Below are positions 8,397-15,700 of a stretch of 64,000 nucleotides of DNA, in pieces (position 1 is the stretch's first letter; every line of letters starts with the position of its first letter). The stretch lies in NCBI GenBank assembly GCA_016125375.1, contig WGLU01000001.1:124001-188000 (forward strand). The letters run 5' to 3'. A program made the translations under genes and the position numbers. Source of the DNA: Pseudomonadota bacterium (GTDB lineage Bacteria > Pseudomonadota > Alphaproteobacteria > UBA1280 > RI-95). A model generated the notes under the pieces. It saw nothing but the letters and a program-made list of their open reading frames with translations. It searched no databases and was not told where the DNA came from.

Positions 8397-10219
8397 ACGG
8401 CTTCTCCTTTGCCGTAAACCAACTGATTGTACTGGTTCAGGTGCAGGTTATCCGGCTTGAAGACTTCGTGATAGCCGTCCGGCCAGCGGACCAGAATGCC
8501 GAAACCAATCGTTTTGTCTCCCAAGCCAAAGTGCAGTCGCGGATCAGCCTGTGCAAGGTGGCCATTAGTGGGGAACAGCTCGCGCAGAACAGGCTGCCCG
8601 TCACTGCGCATCAGGGTAACCCGGGCACCGATAGGCACGCGGTGACCGGCAGGGCCGACAAGATCAATCCCAATCCAGTTCCCCTGAGGGGGGGTGAGGT
8701 TATGGTACAGCATAAGCGGACCGCCCATGTTGGCCACAACAGCGTCCATACGACCATCGTTGTCGATATCGACCAGCGTCATGCTGCGCCCGTTCTCGGT
8801 ATCCGTAATACCGGCTGTTTGGGCCACATCATAGAAATGGCCATCCTTTTGCCAGAACATGCAACTATGCTGAAAACTATAAAGCTGGTAATTGTCAAAA
8901 GCAGGCAGCATGTGCTGCATATTTTCCCGCAGGAAGAGGGGTGTGCTACGGATCTCATTCCGCGCATAAGCAAAGGACTTGGATGATTTATAGTCTTTGG
9001 CGTCCTTGCCTTTGACGCGTCCATTGGTCACGAAAAGGTCTAGTTGCCCATCATTGTCGAAGTCAGCGAACTTGGCCGACCATGCCCAGCCGCAGCGGTC
9101 GACGCCATACTCGGCGGACTCTTTCTCGAACGCCGTGCTTATTTTGTCGTGGCGCATCCACAGCAGGTTGTCCTTACGTGAAGAAGGCGGGGTATAGCCG
9201 TTGGAGATGAACAAGTCCAGCTTGCCGTCCTGATTCACATCAATAAAGTCTACATTCATGCCGGAGAAGCCGTGCAGATAGCGTGGAATACTCTCGCCCG
9301 TGACGTTGCGGAAGTTTCTGCCGTCAATGTTCAGGTACATATCGTCATAGCTGTAGTCATTTGTCGCAACCACATCAACCCACCCGTCGTCATTGATGTC
9401 GGATACACCAACAGACTGTGTATGGCTGCCATTCGGGCGCATCTTCTCGACGTCATAAACGGCAAAACCACCGGGCGTCCCGTACAGAATGTCGTTACGG
9501 GCGCCGTTATGCTGGATGTCATCCGGGCTGAACAGGGGGTCAAAAGGGGTAAAATCGTAGCCTTTCTCAAGGAACTTTTTACTGTGATAGTTACCTACAT
9601 AAACATCCAGCCAGCCGTCACGGTTAAAATCTGCAAGGGCAAGGGCGCGTGGATAGGAGCAGTAGTGCGGCAGAAAGGCCTTGGTATAGTCGGCAAATTT
9701 ACCGTCCGGTTGCTGCAGGTAAACCGAGTGGCAGCCGTATCTGCCAATGAGCACATCCGTCAGCCCATCCTGATTGATGTCAAACCAGGCCGATACTGTA
9801 GGCGGTGACGCGGCGTCCACATCATCCAGCCCTACATCTTTGGCAACATCGGTAAAGCTGGTACCGCCATTATTACGGAAAAGCTTGTTGGGCTCTTTGG
9901 GATTATTGTTAATCACAAAAATATCCATAAAACCGTCGCCGTTATAGTCCACAACCGCGACGGAGGGCGGCATGCTGTAAAGGGGCACAAACCCTCTGGC
10001 ATCAGGGTTTTGCGAATAGTAGGTATGTGTGTTGATGAGCCCCAGTTTCCGGGCAGTTTCCTCAAATTTGAGAGGGGATTCCTTCAGTATATTCTCGGGC
10101 GCTTGCCGGTATTGCAGATCGGTATAATCATTCAGGCGCTTATAGTTGAGCAAGCCTGCAAGCAGGAGCGTACCCACGGCAATGCCTGTGTATTTGCTTC
10201 TGATGAGGTAAAGAGCCAT
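8393..10219 (-). CDS. CRTAC1-type FG-GAP/VCBS repeat protein with ASPIC/UnbV domain
   Basis: A 608-residue exported or membrane-anchored protein. An N-terminal hydrophobic helix (residues about 9-24) is followed by a chain of VCBS/FG-GAP beta-propeller repeats with Ca-binding loops of the D-x-N/D-x-D-G type (DYNGDGFMD, DINQDGLTD, DFNRDGWLD, DVNQDGKLD, DFDNDGQLD, DIDNDGRMD). The C-terminal 90 or so residues match the ASPIC/UnbV domain (GNWIGIDLVG, FPTNGHLAQADPRLHFGLG, VRWPDG). It would sit outside the cytoplasmic membrane. Coupling to the RnfD-like gene suggests a joint complex. The function of this protein family in bacteria is not settled. Confidence 0.88.
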   Translation of the reverse strand: MALYLIRSKYTGIAVGTLLLAGLLNYKRLNDYTDLQYRQAPENILKESPLKFEETARKLGLINTHTYYSQNPDARGFVPLYSMPPSVAVVDYNGDGFMDIFVINNNPKEPNKLFRNNGGTSFTDVAKDVGLDDVDAASPPTVSAWFDINQDGLTDVLIGRYGCHSVYLQQPDGKFADYTKAFLPHYCSYPRALALADFNRDGWLDVYVGNYHSKKFLEKGYDFTPFDPLFSPDDIQHNGARNDILYGTPGGFAVYDVEKMRPNGSHTQSVGVSDINDDGWVDVVATNDYSYDDMYLNIDGRNFRNVTGESIPRYLHGFSGMNVDFIDVNQDGKLDLFISNGYTPPSSRKDNLLWMRHDKISTAFEKESAEYGVDRCGWAWSAKFADFDNDGQLDLFVTNGRVKGKDAKDYKSSKSFAYARNEIRSTPLFLRENMQHMLPAFDNYQLYSFQHSCMFWQKDGHFYDVAQTAGITDTENGRSMTLVDIDNDGRMDAVVANMGGPLMLYHNLTPPQGNWIGIDLVGPAGHRVPIGARVTLMRSDGQPVLRELFPTNGHLAQADPRLHFGLGDKTIGFGILVRWPDGYHEVFKPDNLHLNQYNQLVYGKGEAV

Positions 10220-10284
10220 GACACACCTTTTATATCTTATGCTTTTATCATAAGTTTGTTTGGCGTTCTGAGGAAGGGGCTGAA

Positions 10285-10310
10285 AAACAAAAAACCGCCA
10301 AAGGCGGTTT
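10285..10310 (-). terminator. Terminator downstream of tRNA-Ser(GCU)
   Basis: Stem AAACCGCC / GGCGGTTT with a three-base loop; on the minus strand it is followed by a T-rich run. It lies four bases after the tRNA CCA end. Confidence 0.8.
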
Positions 10311-10313
10311 AAG

Positions 10314-10405
10314 TGGCGGAGAGTGAGGGATTCGAACCCTCGATAGGGAAATCGCCCTATACCACCTTAGCAGGGTGGCGCCTTCAGCCGCTCGGCCAAC
10401 TCTCC
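10314..10405 (-). tRNA. tRNA-Ser (anticodon GCU)
   Basis: Type II tRNA of 92 nt with encoded CCA. The acceptor stem GGAGAGT/ACTCTCC, the long variable arm, GGTTCGAATCC in the T-arm and a seven-base anticodon loop CTGCTAA giving GCT (reads AGC/AGU) are all present. Confidence 0.96.
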
Positions 10406-10526
10406 ACGTAGAGCCAGCACAGAATGCAGTTTTTATGGGGTGCTGTCAACCGCGCATTTTCAGATTATCTGCAATAAATTAGCGCTTGTGCCAAGCGGTT
10501 AAATCCAGTAAAAAGTAAACCCATGT

Positions 10527-10602
<76 letters not shown>

Positions 10603-10608
10603 TTCTTT

Positions 10609-10631
10609 GCCCCCTTTCGGGGGCTTTTTTT
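10609..10631 (+). terminator. Terminator after tRNA-Thr
   Basis: Stem GCCCCC / GGGGGC with loop TTTC followed by a run of seven T. Confidence 0.9.
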
Positions 10632-10677
10632 GTGGGAATATGCTACTCTGGGAAAAAGAAATAAGGGGGGAGAGCCA

Positions 10678-10935
10678 TTGTTTTTTCTGCATTTACGTCA
10701 TTGGATGAAGGAGTATGGCAACTTGCTGCTCACCGCCTTCTGTTGGATACCGGGCATTGTGTTTGGCCTGTTTGCCAACGCGTTGCTCACACAGTTCGCT
10801 AAGGTGAATATCGGTTTTATTCCTGGCGTTATACTTGGCTTTGTCGTCGGGTTCTATGCGTCCAAATATCTGATCTTGGGCCTTGTGAAGACTGTCGGCT
10901 ACGTCGTGATGTGTGTCAAGAAAGAGAAGGCATAA
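10678..10935 (+). CDS. Small two-helix membrane protein, hypothetical
   Basis: An 85-residue protein if translation starts at the TTG at 10678, which has the strong ribosome site AAGGGGGGAG six bases upstream. An in-frame ATG at 10705 is the alternative. Two hydrophobic segments rich in Gly and Phe are seen (around residues 14-34 and 44-62), and the C-terminus is Lys-rich (VKKEKA). No known family was recognised. It stands alone between tRNA-Thr and a terminator. Confidence 0.6.
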   Translation: MFFLHLRHWMKEYGNLLLTAFCWIPGIVFGLFANALLTQFAKVNIGFIPGVILGFVVGFYASKYLILGLVKTVGYVVMCVKKEKA

Positions 10936-10941
10936 GCAATT

Positions 10942-10968
10942 AAAAGCCCCTCTGTGAAGGGGCTTTTT
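10942..10968. terminator. Terminator between convergent genes
   Basis: Stem AAAAGCCCC / GGGGCTTTT with an eight-base loop and a T-run, between the small membrane protein gene and the minus-strand Gly/Cys-tail gene; could serve both. Confidence 0.8.
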
Positions 10969-10980
10969 GAAGTCTGTTAC

Positions 10981-11406
10981 TCAGCAGCCGCCGCCACCGC
11001 CACCGCCACTGCCGCCGCTGCCGTCACCACTACCGCCGCTGCCGCCGCTGCCGGCGCCACTTCCGCCATCATCGCTGCCACCGCCATCACCGCCGAGGCT
11101 GTTGTTGGCGTAAGTATATACTGTGATGGTTTCTTCTTTGGGTTGGTATGTGGAAATATAGTCCTCAAGGCGCGAAATCTCGTAGTCAACCACATCCTTT
11201 ACCGTATCGTTCACGCGGGTAATGTCTTCCTGCGTTTTTTCGGTTTCTACACCACCGATCAGTTGTGACGACAAGGCAGTGTCCGAAAGGTCACCCGTGT
11301 TGCCACCGATGACGCGGCCTGCACGCTCCATTTCATCTGCCTGTACCTGTGGTGCTACAAGCGCGAAGCAGCTCATCAAGCCGATTAGCCATACAAAATA
11401 AGGCAT
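10981..11406 (-). CDS. Small exported protein with Gly/Ser tail ending in Cys
   Basis: A 141-residue protein (start at the second ATG, which has AAAGGA seven bases upstream; the ATG nine bases earlier overlaps that site). A signal peptide runs to about VQA-DEM. The middle is polar with a short helical stretch (TVKDVVDYEISRLEDYI) and a beta-like TITVYTYA. The last 40 or so residues are almost only Gly, Ser and Asp and end in seven Gly and a terminal Cys. It is the last gene of a minus-strand run after a Sco-like gene and a second exported protein with a Gly-Cys tail. No family was recognised. The lone terminal Cys could be a metal or disulfide site (inference). Confidence 0.65.
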   Translation of the reverse strand: MPYFVWLIGLMSCFALVAPQVQADEMERAGRVIGGNTGDLSDTALSSQLIGGVETEKTQEDITRVNDTVKDVVDYEISRLEDYISTYQPKEETITVYTYANNSLGGDGGGSDDGGSGAGSGGSGGSGDGSGGSGGGGGGGC

Positions 11407-11430
11407 GCCATACATCCTTTCGTGACTGTT

Positions 11431-11772
11431 CTAACCGCAACCGCCGCCATCGGCATTGTCGCCGCTGTCGTCTGTGTTGGGGTCATATCCTTGTAGCTCC
11501 ACAGTGACCGTTTTATAAATGATAGTTTCCAGATTGTTGATCGTGCGGCGCAGTTGCTCCAGCTTTGCGGAACGGGATGTGATGGATGCATTATTGATGG
11601 AGAGCTGGCCTTCCAGAGCATTCATGACCTGCTCGTAGGTGTTGGCAATGCTCTCGACCTTTTGCGCATCACTGGATTCGCTCCCGGAGCCGGTGCGCAC
11701 TGTGTTGTCCTGCGCCATGGCGTAAGAGCCAAAGACGGCAAGAAGCGCAAGACTGGTGTGGCTGAATGGCAT
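11431..11772 (-). CDS. Small exported coiled-coil protein with Gly-Cys tail
   Basis: A 113-residue protein whose ATG lies one base past the stop of the Sco-like gene. A signal peptide ends at AMA-QDN. It is followed by a heptad-like helix (about residues 40-85, with LEQLRRTINNLETII), a beta-like TVTVEL segment and an acidic Gly-rich tail ending in GGGCG. The order signal peptide, helix, TVTV-type strand, Gly-rich tail with Cys at or next to the C-terminus matches the following gene, so the two may be distant paralogues. Function unknown. Confidence 0.65.
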   Translation of the reverse strand: MPFSHTSLALLAVFGSYAMAQDNTVRTGSGSESSDAQKVESIANTYEQVMNALEGQLSINNASITSRSAKLEQLRRTINNLETIIYKTVTVELQGYDPNTDDSGDNADGGGCG

Positions 11773-11773
11773 A

Positions 11774-12685
11774 CTAACGGTCACCCCCTAGGTTTGTAGG
11801 TGTATAAAAGTAAGGGTTTTGGACCTTTTTCTCGGTTACAGGTGCTGTAGCCACGGTTTCCGGCTCATCTGCCTCCGGCAGGGCATCCGCCATAAGGACA
11901 CTCCGGAGCTCAGCAACAGAAGAGTCCTCTTGCGCCAGATCAAATCGGCCGTAGAACTGCGCTTCAGGGTTTATGTAGAACGTGGTTGTTGTATGGCGGA
12001 AGAGCCAGCTGTCCTGGTCGGCCTGATTGCCAAAATCCACCTTGTCGGCAACAACTGCAAAGTTCTGCATGACTTTTGTCATTTCATCCGGGGCATTCTG
12101 CGGTGATTTGACACCCTTGAATGTATCGTCGAAGGCAGTTACAAAATTGCCTAGTTTCTTGCTGTTGTCTTTCGGATCAACAGTAAAGAAATAGATATCA
12201 GTCCGGGCGCGTTCGGAACGGGGGAGGGACTGATACAGGCTCGCCAGGTGGTCCAATGTATTTGGGCACATGTCAGGACAATTGGTGAATCCGAAATAAA
12301 TCAGTGACTTGCGGCCTTCAAGGCTTTGGCGGGTCAATACCTTACCGTTATGGTCTACCAGTTTGAAGTCACTGACACGGGCAAGGCCAAAGTCGTCGGG
12401 TAGTTGTTTCTCACGAACGGGGACCCGGCTCCCATTATTGCCTGCCGCATACTTTGCCGCCAGAAGGGTGTACAGCTCATCAATGGTTTGACTGAGCTTG
12501 GTGGTTTCACCCTTTTGCAGGATAAGTTCTTCGTCAATTTTGCGCCCCATGTCGAGAATCTTGACGTTTTTTTCCTGAACTTTCGTCTCAATCCCGCTGG
12601 TTGTTTGAGCGTATCCGGAAGTCGCGCAAGCTGCCCACAATGTTGTGGCCGAGAATACAGTTGCAAGTAAATACTTAAGCTCCAT
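11774..12685 (-). CDS. Sco/SenC-like thiol-copper protein with N-terminal coiled coil
   Basis: A 303-residue exported protein (signal peptide to about GYA-QTT). It has an N-terminal predicted coiled coil (residues about 30-75), then a thioredoxin-fold Sco1/SenC/PrrC domain with the CPDMCP metal/redox motif after YFGFTN, the FFTVDP segment and the late conserved His in WLFRHTTTTFYI. Together these give the Cys-x3-Cys plus His copper site. The C-terminal 40 residues are an extension rich in Pro, Glu and Thr. Classical Sco proteins deliver copper to cytochrome oxidase CuA, but no oxidase genes are nearby. The neighbours are two exported proteins with Cys-ending tails. Confidence 0.85.
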   Translation of the reverse strand: MELKYLLATVFSATTLWAACATSGYAQTTSGIETKVQEKNVKILDMGRKIDEELILQKGETTKLSQTIDELYTLLAAKYAAGNNGSRVPVREKQLPDDFGLARVSDFKLVDHNGKVLTRQSLEGRKSLIYFGFTNCPDMCPNTLDHLASLYQSLPRSERARTDIYFFTVDPKDNSKKLGNFVTAFDDTFKGVKSPQNAPDEMTKVMQNFAVVADKVDFGNQADQDSWLFRHTTTTFYINPEAQFYGRFDLAQEDSSVAELRSVLMADALPEADEPETVATAPVTEKKVQNPYFYTPTNLGGDR

Positions 12686-12768
12686 GCCGCACCTAACAGA
12701 TGACAAAATTAAGCCATTATAACCCAGATATGTATGTTGTCAGCTGCTAACAAGATAGCTGACGTATA

Positions 12769-15700
12769 TCAGGAGGTTAAGGCTGTCAGTGCATGGTCGT
12801 TCAGGTCGAGGCCGAGCTGAATAAAGATGGTCGCGCCATTGCCCGTAAAGGTTGCGTAGTCGTTGCCGTTAATCTGCACATCACCACCACGGAACAGGGT
12901 GTCCGTTGTCAGGACATTGTCCCCTGCATCACCACTGATAGTCATGATGCCTGTGTCAGAAACACGCAGCACATCGGCGATCTTGAGCGTCATGGTATTG
13001 TCACCGCTGCCGTTGGTCATGTCTACGGCTTCGATGCCGCGGATAGCCTTCAGGCTCAGGTCCAATGTTTGGCTCTGGTTGGCAAGGAGAAGGGTATCTT
13101 CACCTGTATCACCCCATATCCAGCTGTCAACACTATCGAAAACCAGAATGTCATTGCCGTTACCGCCACGGAGGTAATCGACCCCGTCACCGCCGTCCAG
13201 ATAGTCATTACCATCCATGCCCGAGAGGACGTCATTACCGGCGCCGCCGTAGATGATGTCATTACCACTGCCGGCTTGAACGTTGTCATTGCCGTCGCCG
13301 CCGTAAATGGTGTCGTTACCGTCGCCGCTGACAAGCGTGTCGTTACCGGCACCGCCATCTAGGTAGTTGTTGCCACCATTCGCGAGCAGAGCACCGGATT
13401 TGCTGTGAGAGGCATAAAGCCAGTCATCGCCATCACCGCCGTACAGGGTGTCATTACCGGTGCCACTGTAGATTTTGTCATTACCACCCAGTCCGTAGAT
13501 GGTATCGCTGCCGTCTGTGCCGATAATGGTATCGGCATTGTTGGTGCCGTTGATTGTCAGCAATGCGTCGCTAATCTGCGCAACTGTCAGGGACTGTCCT
13601 GCTTCGGCAAAGGTAAACGTCTGGATTGGGTTACTGGCCCACTGGTCAATGTGCAGGGTATCGCCCGTGCTCATGACTTCAATAACCACAGAGCTACCAT
13701 TGCGATAGAACGTCAGGTCGTTGGCGAAAATGCCGGTGCCAAAGGATACGGTATTGATTTGGCCGGCTTCTTGCGTGTCATAAACGCTGACGCTGTTGTC
13801 GCCCAGGTTGAAGAGGTAGGTATCGCTGCCAGCGCCGCCGTACAGGTGGTCCGTACCGGAACCACCGCTCAGGATGTCATTCCCGCCATCACCATAGATA
13901 AAGTCGTCACCTGCGCCACCATACAGACGGTCATTCCCCTGACTGGCCTGTACAACGCCATAAATGTCGCGGTCGCCGTACAGGAAGTCATTACCATCGC
14001 CACCGTAGATGATGTCATTACCGGAGTGACCGAAAATTTTATCATTCCCGGCCAAGCCATAAATAGTGTTGTCACCCGAGGTGCCGCCGAGGCGCAAGTC
14101 GTTGCCTGCCGTACCATAAATGGTCATCAGGCTTTGATTGATGTCTGCAACGGTCAGGCTCTGGCCCGCTTCCACGAAAGTGAAAGCTTGAATCGGGCTG
14201 CTGTTCCAGCTGTCGATCTGTACGCGGTCATTGGTTGTACCGATGCGGATGACAAGCGAGTTGCCATCACGGGTAATATTCAGGTCATTGGCAAAAATAC
14301 CCGCGCCAAAAGCAATAGTGTTGGTCTGGCCGATTTCTGCACTGTCATAAACAGCGTTCAGGCCATCACCGATGTTCATGGTGTAGGTGTCGCTGCCTGC
14401 GCCGCCATACATCTGGTCGTCACCTGCACCACCCATGAGGATGTCGTTACCGCCATCACCGTACAGGAAGTCATCACCAGCGCCGCCGTCAAGGATGTCA
14501 TCACCCTGATTGGCCTGCAGCGCGCCTGTACCTGAGCGGTCACCGTACAGGAAGTCGTTGCCAGCGCCGCCGATCAGCTTGTCGTTACCCGAACCGCCAT
14601 AGACCTTGTCGTTACCGTCAAGGGCATAGATAGTATCGTTTTTGTCCGTACCTGCAAGGCTATCGATACCATTGGTACCGTAGAACGTTTGCGGTCCGTT
14701 GTTAATGTCGTTCAAGGTCAGGCTCTGGCCGGACTCTGTGAACACAAAACGATCGATAGGGTGTGTGCTGTCCCAGTTGGACAGACGCAGAATATCGCCT
14801 GTGCTGATAACACGGATATCAACGTGCTCACCATTGCGCACAATTTCCAGATCACTGCGGAAAATACCCGCGCCAAACACTACCGTGTTTGTTTTACCTG
14901 CTTCGGCACTGTCATAGACCCGGATCATCTGGTCGCCGATGTTGAAGAGGTAGGTATCGCTGCCTGCGCCGCCATACAGGTGGTCGTCGCCTTTACCGCC
15001 AATCAGAATGTCATTCCCGTTGCCGGCGTAAATAGAGTCATTACCGCCAAGGCCGTAAATGACGTCATTCTTGGCTGTACCGTTAATGCGGTTGTCGCCC
15101 TCGGTACCGTAGATTTCCACCGGTGGAATGTAAATCTTGCCGCCATTACCCAGAATGGTGCCAATATCACCCGGAACAACGGTTGTGCCGTCGGCAAAAG
15201 CAATGCTGCCCATGGTATTGGCGCTGTTTGCGAACCAGCCCTTAACGGTGACAGCATCGTTTGTGCCGTCGATGGCAATGACCAGATCGTTGCCATTCTG
15301 GCTGAATGTAGCCGCTTCAAAGTTAATGCCGCTGCCAAATATCAGGCGGTTCACATCTGTGCCGCTGACGGTATCAGTAATGGTATCGCGGCCGAATCCT
15401 GCGTCCAGAATATACGTGTCCGAGCCAGTGCCGCCGAACAGCTGGTCATTACCAGTGCCGCCGTTCAGGGTGTCATTACCGGCTTCGCCGTAAAGGATGT
15501 CATCGCCGCCGCGGCCGTTCAGAATATCATTGCCTGTGCCGCCGTAGAGTTTATCGCCAATACCGCCGCCTGTAATAGTGTCATTACCGGCACCACCGTA
15601 CACATCAATGGTGGAATCTGCGGAATCGTTGGTGAAGATGTCATCCCCACCGTTGAGGTTGACCCAGGCACCGGCCAGAGGCAGGCTCGTCGTGCTGACA

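Noticed and set aside
12739-12763. 7-bp inverted repeat GTCAGCT/AGCTGAC between RTX and Sco-like genes
   Set aside because: No T-run on the minus strand; termination between the genes cannot be claimed, and read-through into the Sco-like operon remains possible.
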